From assembly GCA_027943745.1 (NCBI GenBank), contig AP025763.1, positions 2,480,001-2,544,000 on the forward strand: a stretch of DNA of 64,000 nucleotides, in the 5' to 3' direction. Source of the stretch: Neptuniibacter victor (GTDB taxonomy: Bacteria > Pseudomonadota > Gammaproteobacteria > Pseudomonadales > Balneatricaceae). Of the stretch, positions 9,149-17,227 are shown in pieces (positions within the stretch are counted from its first letter, which is position 1; each line of letters opens with the position of its first letter). A model generated the notes under the pieces. That model did not search any database, was not told where the DNA came from, and was given only the letters and a program-made list of their open reading frames with translations. The position numbers and the translations under genes were made by a program.

Positions 9149-10030
9149 ATGCTATCGATAAAAAATCTTGGTATGGCTTTGTGCATTTTTATGATTACGT
9201 CACAGAGTCAAGCGCAGCATCCCGCCCCCCTACCCAGCGAACTTGTGACCTCAAAAGAGGTTATTTGGGCGCGAACCGACTTTGCTCCCTATTTTATTCT
9301 CAAAGGTGATTATCAGAACAAAGGCATCAGCGATCAGGTCATCCTCTATTTTTCAAAGAATATAGAAGGCTTCGAACACCACCGCGTAGCGATGAGTTTA
9401 AAAAGGATGCTCAAAAACGCACGTTCGGGAGTAGCTATCTGCCACGTGGCCTTGTTAAAAAATCCTGAGAGAGAAACATTCATCGACTACAGCATTCCCA
9501 TTATGCGCAGCTATCCAAATGGAATCATTACAACCTCTACAGGCTTATACAAATTGGGACTCAGCCCTGACAATATAAAGCCAATAAAGCTAACGGACTT
9601 ATTAGATAAAAACTTGACCATCAGTGTCCACGACGGTCGTTCATACTCGCCTTACATCGATAAAATAATTAAACAAGAGCAACACAAAACAAACTCTATT
9701 TTCCAAATGAAGACCGGACTAAAGGAACATGAACGATTAGTCCTAATGATTACCAACAACCGTATTGATGGTCTTATCGCTCGCCCTGAAGAGGTTCAAT
9801 TTATTAATATTGAGCAGAAGCTGGAAGAAACACTTTATTTTGTTGAGATACAAGATAGTAGCAGCACAGATATTTCTTACGTCGGATGTAGTAAAGGCCC
9901 TTGGAACAAAGCCCTGCTTACCAAGATCAATCAACTGATTAAACAAGATCAAGATTTAAGCAAAACGATTAATGACACGCATAAGGCTTGGCTACCGACA
10001 CACATGCATGACAGCCATATATTAAAATAG
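9149..10030 (+). CDS. Periplasmic solute-binding-type protein (SBP_bac_3-like)
   Basis: A 293-residue exported protein. Residues 1-22 form a signal peptide (MLSIKNLGMALCIFMITSQS, then AQA). The remainder resembles small periplasmic amino-acid-binding-like proteins, with a first lobe beginning EVIWARTDFAPYFILKG and a motif GVAICHVALLKNPERETFIDYS like the R-x-x-x-x-F substrate-lobe region. No permease or ATPase genes adjoin, so it is an orphan binding protein, perhaps sensory rather than for transport. A TATACT -10-like element lies at 9114-9119. It is convergent with the HD-GYP gene, with a short hairpin between them. Confidence 0.6.
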   Translation: MLSIKNLGMALCIFMITSQSQAQHPAPLPSELVTSKEVIWARTDFAPYFILKGDYQNKGISDQVILYFSKNIEGFEHHRVAMSLKRMLKNARSGVAICHVALLKNPERETFIDYSIPIMRSYPNGIITTSTGLYKLGLSPDNIKPIKLTDLLDKNLTISVHDGRSYSPYIDKIIKQEQHKTNSIFQMKTGLKEHERLVLMITNNRIDGLIARPEEVQFINIEQKLEETLYFVEIQDSSSTDISYVGCSKGPWNKALLTKINQLIKQDQDLSKTINDTHKAWLPTHMHDSHILK

Positions 10031-10035
10031 AGATG

Positions 10036-10055
10036 AAGCGCCCAAAAAGGCGCTT
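10036..10055. terminator. Hairpin between convergent genes
   Basis: AAGCGCC and GGCGCTT form a 7-bp stem with a CAAAAA loop between the convergent binding-protein and HD-GYP genes. T-runs are poor on both sides, so it is a weak bidirectional terminator candidate. Confidence 0.5.
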
Positions 10056-10067
10056 AACAATCCAGCC

Positions 10068-11240
10068 TTATTCAACGATAGATGCATCATTCTTATTAAT
10101 CAGATCAGCAATAGAGTGCAGCGTCATATCAACGCTTGAGGGAAAAACATCCTCTAGCTTAAGTGATATTCGATCAAACATATCTTGCAGATCTAAAAAC
10201 GCATCGACTACGCTCGGATCAAAATGACTGCCTCGCCCGCTAGAGATCACCTTGGTAACATAGTCGTGATCCATCGCATTTTTATAGGGCCGGCGCGAAA
10301 TCATCGCATCATAGACATCAGCAACGGCCATTAAACGTGCAACCAATGGAATCTGCTTACCCTTCAAGCCTTGCGGATAACCTTCGCCATCCCAGCGTTC
10401 ATGGTGACTCAATGTCACTTGCTGAGCAATTTTAAGGAATTTAACTGCACGACTACTTGATTCACGCTCGAGTAGTTGCTGAGCTGAGTGCACCGCCTGA
10501 AATCCTAAATGAGTATGCGTTTTCATGATCTCATACTCTTCTGGGCTCAACTCGCCTGGTTTTTGCAAAATACTATCAGGAATACCCACCTTACCAATAT
10601 CATGCAAAGCGGATGTTTTGTAGAACAGTTCGATTGTCTCTGAATCTAATTCTTCTCTATATTCTGGGCTTTTTCGCAGATGCTCAGCCAACGCTTTAAC
10701 GTAATGCTGGGTACGTAATATGTGATTACCCGTTGAATGATCTCTGACACGCGCAATCGTCGCCAAACATAGAATAGCCGCATCCTGAACAGCTAGTAGC
10801 TCCTTTGTTTCAACAAATTCACCCACTTTACTATCTGGTGAATCGCAGCCACTATTTGTTACATTCGCGGCAAAATCTTTCTTTAAATTCGCGAGGCTAA
10901 TATGCGTTTTACATTTCGAGTTGATCACAGATTCAATAAAAGGCGGCGCTAAGTAATCCGAACATCCTGCCGAGATCGCATACTCTCTAAGATCTAACTC
11001 GCTATCCGTCCAAGCTAAAAAAACAGGTACACCTGAACTTTCAAAACGCGCTATTGCATTCACTAACGCTTCGCGCTCGAGTAACTGAGCTTGCGCATAA
11101 TCCAAAATGACAATCTGGGCCGTTATACAGGAAACGTCATTGAAATGAGGAACGCAATCAAACTCAAACTCTCCTCCCAAAAAGCAGGTCAAGCGGTCGG
11201 TAAGTACTGAGCAAGATGTGACAAGCTGTGCCAATGGCAT
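10068..11240 (-). CDS. HD-GYP phosphodiesterase with degenerate receiver domain
   Basis: A 390-residue cytoplasmic protein. Residues about 1-115 look like a response-regulator receiver: VILD at Asp47 is a possible phosphoacceptor, but the N-terminal acidic pair is not evident. The invariant Lys before Pro is replaced, since the usual KPF reads APPF at residues 98-101. Residues about 150-370 form an intact HD-GYP domain, with ALHDIGKVGIPD (His213/Asp214), then HHERWDGEGYP at 279-289 and GLKG, as in enzymes that hydrolyse cyclic-di-GMP. It is monocistronic, and thrH upstream ends in its own hairpin. Loss of the receiver Lys suggests control by protein contact rather than by phosphorylation. Confidence 0.88.
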   Translation of the reverse strand: MPLAQLVTSCSVLTDRLTCFLGGEFEFDCVPHFNDVSCITAQIVILDYAQAQLLEREALVNAIARFESSGVPVFLAWTDSELDLREYAISAGCSDYLAPPFIESVINSKCKTHISLANLKKDFAANVTNSGCDSPDSKVGEFVETKELLAVQDAAILCLATIARVRDHSTGNHILRTQHYVKALAEHLRKSPEYREELDSETIELFYKTSALHDIGKVGIPDSILQKPGELSPEEYEIMKTHTHLGFQAVHSAQQLLERESSSRAVKFLKIAQQVTLSHHERWDGEGYPQGLKGKQIPLVARLMAVADVYDAMISRRPYKNAMDHDYVTKVISSGRGSHFDPSVVDAFLDLQDMFDRISLKLEDVFPSSVDMTLHSIADLINKNDASIVE

Positions 11241-11335
11241 ATGATTTGTACCCTAATTCCATGGGAATTATAAAAATAGCGAAACAAAGAACTTACTGCA
11301 AAGGTAAAACTTGACCTGCAACAGCTAGAAAAGGA

Positions 11336-11380
11336 AAACCCTGATTAAAAAGTGACGACATCACCTCTTTATCAGGGTTT
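11336..11380 (-). terminator. thrH terminator
   Basis: AAACCCTGAT (11336-11345) and ATCAGGGTTT (11371-11380) enclose an inner GTGA/TCAC stem, giving one long, nearly continuous hairpin. On the minus strand it is followed by TCCTTTTCT. It lies 15 nt beyond the thrH stop. Confidence 0.75.
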
Positions 11381-11394
11381 CGAAGAGAGAGGAA

Positions 11395-12012
11395 TTAAAG
11401 GCTTAAGTTACGGTTACTTGCCTTCAAGAACTCTTTCTTTAGATCTTCAAACGTATGTACTGCTGGGAACTGCGGGAACTCAGCAATGACATTATCAGGC
11501 GCATGAAACAAGATACCTGCCTCAGCCTGCTTTAACATTGTTGTATCGTTATAAGAATCACCCGCTGAAATTACGCGGTAGTTCAACAACTGGAAAGCTC
11601 GTACTGACTGGCGCTTAGGATCTTTCTGGCGCAATGTGTAATCAGTAATACGGCCCTCTTCATTCACTTCCAACTTATGACATAGCAGTGTTGGAAAACC
11701 TAACTGACGCATCAGCGGCTGAGAAAACTCGTAAAAGGTATCAGATAGAATCACAACCTGAAAACGCTCACGCAACCAGTTAATAAACTCTACTGCACCT
11801 TCTAAAGGCGCTAGCTTACTAATCGTTTCTTGAATCTGCGGTAACGTAAGGCCGTTCTCATCAAGAATACGCAGGCGCTGCTGCATTAACTCATCATAAT
11901 CAGGAATATCACGGGTTGTCGCTTTCAATTCTTCTATACCCGTTTCTTCAGCAAAAGCGATCCAGATTTCAGGGATCAGTACCCCTTCAAGGTCAAGGCA
12001 AGCGAGTTCCAC
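11395..12012 (-). CDS. thrH: ThrH phosphoserine phosphatase / homoserine phosphotransferase
   Basis: A 205-residue HAD-superfamily enzyme of the ThrH type known from Pseudomonas. ThrH hydrolyses phosphoserine and can move its phosphate to homoserine, linking serine and threonine synthesis. HAD motif I is DLEGVLIPE at residues 7-15, with Asp7 as nucleophile and Glu in place of the second Asp, as in ThrH. Motif II is ILSDTFYEF, and motif IV is ISAGDSYNDTTM. Length and the C-terminal FEDLKKEFLKA match the family. It is transcribed alone and ends in a strong hairpin. Confidence 0.92.
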   Translation of the reverse strand: MELACLDLEGVLIPEIWIAFAEETGIEELKATTRDIPDYDELMQQRLRILDENGLTLPQIQETISKLAPLEGAVEFINWLRERFQVVILSDTFYEFSQPLMRQLGFPTLLCHKLEVNEEGRITDYTLRQKDPKRQSVRAFQLLNYRVISAGDSYNDTTMLKQAEAGILFHAPDNVIAEFPQFPAVHTFEDLKKEFLKASNRNLSL

Positions 12013-12126
12013 GTGTGACTCCTAGTAATTTATTTGGTGTGCTTATTATATTTACTGGCGGTTGTTAAATACCAATAATGTTTGCGCGCCAATTTACCCT
12101 CTATCGCCCAGCCTTGCAAGAAGACG

Positions 12127-13020
12127 TTAAGCGGAAATAGCAGCCCTCTCTTTCTCAACTTTCTCCATGATAAAACTGATAAACAATCGTACCTTCGCGG
12201 GTAGGTACTGCCGATGGGGGTAAAGGAGCTGAACATTGCGCCCCTGCGGTTGCCATTGCGGGAGTACCGTCACCATATGCCCTAACGTTAACGACTCACC
12301 TACAACATAATCCGGCAAGTTGGCGATACCTAGGCCCGCCTCCACCGCTGCCGCAGCAGCGCTTAACTCATCTACCCTAAATCGAGGCTCAGCACTAAAA
12401 CTATGCATCGCACCTGACGTATCAAAAAAATTCCAACTAGGTGAACTCCTCGACATAATCAGCGGATAATCTCTCAAGGCTTCTAAGCTTTCAGGGTGAC
12501 CTTTTTGCAGGATAAGTTCGCGGCTCGCACAAAGGGAAAAGCGAGAGGTAAACAAGGGCCGAGAAACCCAGTCAGCAATTTTTATCTCACCGATACGAAA
12601 TGCGATATCAACCCCTTCTGCTTTAAGGTCAATATTTCGGTTAACCAACATGAGATCTAAATGAATCCCTGGGTACAGTTCCATAAACTCAAAAAACCAA
12701 CTATTTAAAAGAGTGTTAGCCAAGCTCACCGGGGCTGTTACACGGATCTCCCCGCTAGGAGATGTCAGTTCACCATCCAAAACCTGGGTCGCCTGAACCA
12801 ACTCAGAGTAAAGCGGCTGGCAACGACGGTAAAACAGCGTTCCCGCTTCCGTTAAAGCTAATTTCCGCGCACTCCTATACAACAACTGATAACCAAGCTG
12901 TTCTTCCAACTGCTGAACTCGTCGGCTAAGGGTAGAGGTCGGCATACTTAAGCTCTCTGCCGCCTTGATATAACTACCCTGCTCGACAACTGATACAAAC
13001 AGGAAAAGGTTCTGATAATC
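12127..13020 (-). CDS. LysR-family transcriptional regulator
   Basis: A typical LysR regulator of about 297 residues when started at the ATG at 13020 (MDYQNLFLFVSVVEQGSYIK). The frame is open further, to 13050, with an unusual N-terminal extension MLNPIYGII that LysR proteins normally lack. The helix-turn-helix is SYIKAAESLSMPTSTLSRRV near residues 15-36, followed by the linker helix and a PBP2-type effector domain (VTAPVSLANTLL onward). It is divergent from the sigma54-type activator gene across about 107 bp. It may regulate the activator-glcG-LLM transcript. The inducer is unknown. Confidence 0.85.
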   Translation of the reverse strand, partial: DYQNLFLFVSVVEQGSYIKAAESLSMPTSTLSRRVQQLEEQLGYQLLYRSARKLALTEAGTLFYRRCQPLYSELVQATQVLDGELTSPSGEIRVTAPVSLANTLLNSWFFEFMELYPGIHLDLMLVNRNIDLKAEGVDIAFRIGEIKIADWVSRPLFTSRFSLCASRELILQKGHPESLEALRDYPLIMSRSSPSWNFFDTSGAMHSFSAEPRFRVDELSAAAAAVEAGLGIANLPDYVVGESLTLGHMVTVLPQWQPQGRNVQLLYPHRQYLPAKVRLFISFIMEKVEKERAAISA

Positions 13021-13106
13021 CATAATGATCCCATATATAGGATTTAACATCTCAATATTAGCTCTAAATTTAATATACGAGATCTACTAAAATCAACTGT
13101 CATTAT

Positions 13107-13117
13107 TGATAATCATT
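13107..13117. promoter_or_regulatory. Fur-box-like core ahead of the sigma54 activator
   Basis: TGATAATCATT matches the central 11 bases of the 19-bp Fur consensus GATAATGATAATCATTATC, and the whole window matches at about 13 of 19 positions. It overlaps the ribosome-binding region of the activator gene, 9 bp before its ATG. AT-rich DNA can give such matches by chance. Confidence 0.3.
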
Positions 13118-13126
13118 GAGAACCTT

Positions 13127-14809
13127 ATGGATACTTTATCTTTACCTAGCGATAAGTTACTCAGCCATCAAATTCGCTTTCAAGATAATGGTGGCCAGAT
13201 CTGGCTAGATGAGCAACGCGTCCTACTCCTGCAATTAACCGCCCTCGCCGAATTTCGTAAAGAACAGATAGAGACCGTTGGCCAAGAGCGAGCAAAAGGC
13301 TTCTTTATGCGGCTGGGCTACAGCTTAGGCAAGAAGGACGCCCAACTAGCACTGCGCTTAAGTGAATCCAATGACCCACTTGATTTAATTCGTACAGGGT
13401 TTGGTCTCCATTCCTTAAAAGGCCTAGTGCGCGTTGATGAGCAAAGCCTAGAGATAGACCAAAAGAAAGAGCATTTCTACGCTGAATTTCTTATGCATGA
13501 TTCATATGAAGCGGAAATGTTTCGTAACGAATTAGGTATGTTAGACGAACCTGTGTGCTGGAGCTTGATAGGTCATGCCAGTGCTTTTACTTCCGCCATA
13601 CTTGGACAAGAGATTCTATTTAAAGAGATCACCTGTAAAGGCTGCGGTGACAGCAACTGTCTCTTAGTCGGAAAGCCTGCTAATGAATGGGAGGACGCAT
13701 CCAGCTATCGTGATTACTTTAGCCGTACCCCGATTATTGAGGAGCTGTATGAGCTGCAATCCCAAATATCTGTATTGCGTCACAAGGTAGACCACGAATC
13801 GACTTTAGGTAACTTTCGCGGCCAATCATCAGAGTTTAGGAACGTGTGTAAGCTCGCCAATAGAGCAGCTGAAGCCAGCGTCACAGTCTTACTTTTGGGT
13901 GAAACCGGCGTAGGTAAAGAGTTAGTTGCACGTGGCATTCACGATGCAAGTGAGCGTAAAGAGAACAGCTTTGTGGCCGTCAACTGCGCAGCCATCCCTC
14001 CCGATCTTATTGAATCAGAGCTGTTCGGTGTAGAAAAAGGCGCCTTCACCGGCGCCACACAGTCTCGCGAAGGCCGTTTTGAACGTGCCAGCGGCGGAAC
14101 AATATTCCTCGATGAAGTGATCGAATTATCCCCGCGTGCGCAAGCAGCACTACTGCGCGTACTTCAAGAAGGTGAACTAGAACGCGTTGGCGATAACCAA
14201 ACACGACAGATAGATATTCGTGTCGTCGCTGCTACTAACGAATCACTTGAGAACGCAGTCCGCGAAGGACGTTTCCGCGCAGATCTCTATTATCGGCTTA
14301 ACGTATACCCCATTCACATTCCCGCCCTGCGCGACCGTCGTGATGATATTCCCATGCTTATCGACCATTTTTTGCAGAAATATCACGCTTATTACAATAA
14401 ACGTACCGCAGGCTTATCAGGTTTAGCGATGCAAGCGATGATGGATTACGACTGGCCCGGCAACGTCCGCGAGTTGGAAAACCTGATTGAGCGCGGCCTC
14501 ATTCTCACGGATAACGGCGAAGAGATAAGCTCACAATCGTTATTCCCAACGCTCGATCACAGCAATGGCGGCCAAACATTACAAGATGGGCAACTCATTG
14601 AAACAGAAGAGCTTAAAGAACAAGAAGCCGCTGAACACTGGATCAACGCTGCTCTAAACTCATGCGAATCCCTGGAAGAGATCGAACGTAAATTCTTAGA
14701 TTATGCCTTAGGAAAAGCACGCGGAAACGTATCATCCGCTGCCCGAATTTTAGGCATTTCACGCCCCACTTTGGCATACCGTATTAAAAAACTGGAAGAA
14801 CAATCATGA
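13127..14809 (+). CDS. Sigma54-dependent activator of the XylR/DmpR family
   Basis: A 560-residue enhancer-binding protein started at ATG 13127; a TTG 21 bp upstream is less likely. The N-terminal activator domain (about 5-115) resembles XylR_N. It is followed by a V4R domain (about 120-185) with zinc-ligand-like cysteines in CKGCGDSNC, as in phenol and aromatic sensors. The central AAA+ domain has Walker A GETGVGKE (about 258) and the sigma54-contact loop GAFTGA (about 305). Its Walker B is GGTIFLDEV (about 322), where the usual DEIGEL reads DEVIEL. The C-terminal Fis-type helix-turn-helix is at about 533-553 ([18 protein letters not shown]). Its stop overlaps the next start (ATGA). It probably senses an aromatic-like ligand, yet no ring-cleavage genes adjoin. 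Confidence 0.88.
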   Translation: MDTLSLPSDKLLSHQIRFQDNGGQIWLDEQRVLLLQLTALAEFRKEQIETVGQERAKGFFMRLGYSLGKKDAQLALRLSESNDPLDLIRTGFGLHSLKGLVRVDEQSLEIDQKKEHFYAEFLMHDSYEAEMFRNELGMLDEPVCWSLIGHASAFTSAILGQEILFKEITCKGCGDSNCLLVGKPANEWEDASSYRDYFSRTPIIEELYELQSQISVLRHKVDHESTLGNFRGQSSEFRNVCKLANRAAEASVTVLLLGETGVGKELVARGIHDASERKENSFVAVNCAAIPPDLIESELFGVEKGAFTGATQSREGRFERASGGTIFLDEVIELSPRAQAALLRVLQEGELERVGDNQTRQIDIRVVAATNESLENAVREGRFRADLYYRLNVYPIHIPALRDRRDDIPMLIDHFLQKYHAYYNKRTAGLSGLAMQAMMDYDWPGNVRELENLIERGLILTDNGEEISSQSLFPTLDHSNGGQTLQDGQLIETEELKEQEAAEHWINAALNSCESLEEIERKFLDYALGKARGNVSSAARILGISRPTLAYRIKKLEEQS

Positions 14810-15240
14810 CAGAAACAACCGTCATCGCCATGAATCAACATTTAGCTGAGTCTTTACTCAAATACGCGGAAGAAAAAGCCAATGCACTGGCTGTAAACGT
14901 TTGCATCGCCATCACTGACAGTGGTGCTCACCTAGCCGCCTTCAAACGTATGGACCATGCTTTCACTGGTTCAATCGATGTTGCTATCGGTAAAGCACGG
15001 ACCTCTTCCCTCTTTCCGGTCTCCTCTGGCGATTTTGGGCAACTGGTCCGAAATGAATCATTAACCGGGATGGAGCTAACCAACCAAGGGCTAGTGGCCT
15101 TCCCCGGCGGCGTACCGGTGAAATGCAACAATCGATTACTCGGTGCCATCGGTATATCCGGCGCTACTGCAGAGCAGGACGAAGCCATTGCCAACTATGC
15201 GATTGCCACCAGCTTAGAAGACATTAACGGAGATTCATAA
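14806..15240 (+). CDS. GlcG/HbpS-like (DUF336) protein
   Basis: A 144-residue single-domain protein of the GlcG/HbpS family: [34 protein letters not shown], then the conserved [12 protein letters not shown] and the glycine-rich end [27 protein letters not shown]. Family members bind heme or small ligands, or accompany oxidoreductases as poorly understood accessory proteins. It overlaps the activator by 4 bp (ATGA) and the next gene by one base (TAATG), so all three are translationally coupled. No signal peptide is present, so it is cytoplasmic. Confidence 0.82.
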   Translation: MTETTVIAMNQHLAESLLKYAEEKANALAVNVCIAITDSGAHLAAFKRMDHAFTGSIDVAIGKARTSSLFPVSSGDFGQLVRNESLTGMELTNQGLVAFPGGVPVKCNNRLLGAIGISGATAEQDEAIANYAIATSLEDINGDS

Positions 15241-16262
15241 TGAGCCAATTAAAACTGAGTATTGTTGACCAATCTCCTGTTCATGATGGCAAAACCCAAG
15301 CGGATGCACTGAACGATAGTGTCAAACTGGCACAGCTAGCAGATACACTTGGCTATCACCGTTACTGGATTGCAGAGCACCATGCGACCCCCTCTTATGC
15401 CAGCCCCTGCCCTGAAATAGTCATTGGTCAAATCGCAGCAAACACAAAAAACATCCGCGTCGGCAGCGGAGGTGTCATGCTTTCACACTACAGTCCGTAT
15501 AAAGTTGCTGAGATTTTTAAAACCTTAGAAGCCTTCTTCCCGAATAGAATAGATCTCGGCATTGGCCGGGCACCTGGCGGCTCTGCAATGCCAACCCAAG
15601 CACTCGCCTACCCATATGATCCAGCAGGAAGAGAAAACTTCACCGAACTTTTAGAAGCGCTGACCGGGTTTATTGATAACCAATTACCACCTGAGCATCG
15701 TTTTGCAGAACTGAAAACCACACCGCAAGGTGGCAGTAATCCAGAATTATGGACCTTAGGCTCTAGTGACGGCAGCATTGAGTTAGCCGCTAACCTCGGC
15801 TTAGGTTTTGTGCTCGCTTTGTTTATCGGCACCCACGAAAGACCGGCTGATATTATTGCAAGGTATCGTAAACTGTTTCGCCCAAGAAAGGGATCGATCA
15901 CCGAAACACCACAGGCAATGATCTCCAGTGCCGTGATTTGTGCAGATAGCCAAGAAGAAGCGGAACTACTTGCGGCCTCTCACACCTATTGGAAGGTCAA
16001 CGCTTTCCTACACGACATACGAGAAGGCATTAAGCCACCTGAAGAGTGTATGGATCTCTACAAAAAGCTCTCATTATCGGATCAAGCTTACTTCGATAAT
16101 ACGCGCAATAGCATGATTACCGGCACACCCAGCCAATGCAAAGAGCAGCTAGAGGCACAAGCCGATTATTATCAAGTTGATGAAGTAGTCGCTGTTGCCG
16201 TCACTTATAGCTTTGAAAAGCGTTGTCAGAGCTACCAGCTGCTCGCAGATGCTTTCAGCTAA
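15240..16262 (+). CDS. LLM-class flavin-dependent oxidoreductase
   Basis: A 340-residue luciferase-like monooxygenase of the single-component MsnO8/YhbW-like subgroup. N-terminal LKLSIVDQSPVHDGKT is typical. It also has YWIAEHHATP, the FMN-pocket segment RVGSGGVMLSHYSPYKVAE, and RIDLGIGRAPGG. These enzymes use reduced FMN and oxygen; the substrate is not evident here. It is coupled to the glcG-like gene and sits behind a sigma54 activator, suggesting a small oxidative pathway under one regulator. Two strong hairpins end the transcript 24-75 bp later. Confidence 0.88.
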   Translation: MSQLKLSIVDQSPVHDGKTQADALNDSVKLAQLADTLGYHRYWIAEHHATPSYASPCPEIVIGQIAANTKNIRVGSGGVMLSHYSPYKVAEIFKTLEAFFPNRIDLGIGRAPGGSAMPTQALAYPYDPAGRENFTELLEALTGFIDNQLPPEHRFAELKTTPQGGSNPELWTLGSSDGSIELAANLGLGFVLALFIGTHERPADIIARYRKLFRPRKGSITETPQAMISSAVICADSQEEAELLAASHTYWKVNAFLHDIREGIKPPEECMDLYKKLSLSDQAYFDNTRNSMITGTPSQCKEQLEAQADYYQVDEVVAVAVTYSFEKRCQSYQLLADAFS

Positions 16263-16285
16263 GCCCGTTAACAATCGGCACAAAA

Positions 16286-16306
16286 AAGCCCGCAAAAAGC
16301 GGGCTT
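16286..16306. terminator. Terminator hairpin 1 after the LLM oxidoreductase
   Basis: AAGCCCGC-AAAAA-GCGGGCTT, preceded by a run of A. On the minus strand it therefore ends in a T-run and can serve the convergent panD; on the plus strand it is the first of two stems. Confidence 0.8.
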
Positions 16307-16311
16307 AAAGA

Positions 16312-16337
16312 AAAAGCCACCTGATTAGGTGGCTTTT
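16312..16337. terminator. Terminator hairpin 2, bidirectional
   Basis: AAAAGCCACCT-GATT-AGGTGGCTTTT is a perfect 11-bp stem with a 4-nt loop and terminal T/A runs, between the convergent LLM and panD genes. Confidence 0.88.
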
Positions 16338-16347
16338 AAAGAATCAT

Positions 16348-16782
16348 TTAAACATCCTTTGGTTGAACAGGGATTGCCTGTTTAACACCTGTTAGTACAT
16401 TACGTTGATGAAGTTCTTCATCCGTCGCACCAACACCGCCATCCGCTTTGGCGTTTTCGAAGTAGCATAGCGTAGGCTGATGCTCATCTGCTTCTTTCTC
16501 ATCCAATTGGACATAAGAAGCGATGATCAATAGATCACCTTTACTCGCTTTATGCGCAGCGGCGCCATTAACAGAAATAATTCCGCTATTTTCTTCAGCA
16601 CGAATTGCATAAGTGCTGAAACGCTCGCCGTTATTGATGTTGTAGATATGAATTAATTCATATTCACGAATGCCTGACTTATCAAGCAATACACCATCGA
16701 TCGCACATGAACCTTCATAGTGAAGCTCAGCGTGAGTTACTGTTACACGGTGTAGCTTACACTTTAAGAATGTCTGCAGCAT
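16348..16782 (-). CDS. panD: Aspartate 1-decarboxylase proenzyme
   Basis: Makes beta-alanine from aspartate for pantothenate and CoA. The pyruvoyl enzyme matures by self-cleavage between Gly24 and Ser25, and the EGSCAIDG motif with these residues is intact. Lys9, Tyr58 region (FSTYAIRAE) and NGAAAHK are also present. At 144 residues it is longer than the usual 126, because of a C-terminal tail after the family end near CYFENAK. The tail, [18 protein letters not shown] onward, has no known role. It is a single gene, divergent from metH, and ends at a double hairpin. Confidence 0.95.
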   Translation of the reverse strand: MLQTFLKCKLHRVTVTHAELHYEGSCAIDGVLLDKSGIREYELIHIYNINNGERFSTYAIRAEENSGIISVNGAAAHKASKGDLLIIASYVQLDEKEADEHQPTLCYFENAKADGGVGATDEELHQRNVLTGVKQAIPVQPKDV

Positions 16783-17227
16783 AGACTAAATCCTGCGTTT
16801 GCTCATCTGTACCGAGTTGCCTCGGTTTCCCCCTTTCGCTACCTAAAACCTGTTTAAGTAGCACGTAAACGCCACGCCATTCCTCTCTTAAGACCGGAAA
16901 AACGCGTTTATTTCTATACTGGCTATTTCAACCAGTTTTGTTGCGCCGCACATAATACTAAAAAATGTTCGAAAAATTAACCAAACAAATGCTTTTTTGT
17001 ACGTACAAGCCGCAAAGTGCGCGCATTCTACCACCATCTGGCAAAATTTTAAGGGGGTAATCCCCTATTCTTTAGATCAATTACTGCTTATTTTCATCAG
17101 AACTATAAAAAAATAGAGCAAATTGAAGATCGCTCATAAAGACATTAGCTTTACTCACTCCCTTTATTAACTAATTGATTTACAATACCCCTCTTATTTT
17201 TATAGTCGCTGATTCAGGTATTTTGCT
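16783..17227. other. 445-bp divergent intergenic region panD/metH
   Basis: No gene seen. It contains a perfect 12-bp palindrome (16997-17008) and a short GC hairpin AGGGG-GTAAT-CCCCT (17052-17066), and becomes AT-rich towards metH. I could not recognise a cobalamin or SAM riboswitch fold. Confidence 0.5.
16997..17008. promoter_or_regulatory. Palindrome TTGTACGTACAA, possible operator
   Basis: A perfect 12-bp inverted repeat in the divergent panD/metH region. The regulator is unknown; the form suits a dimeric repressor. Confidence 0.35.

Noticed and set aside
16783-17227. A cobalamin or SAM riboswitch before metH.
   Set aside because: I could not find a B12-box-like conserved core or the junction stems of a SAM riboswitch; only a short hairpin and a palindrome are present.
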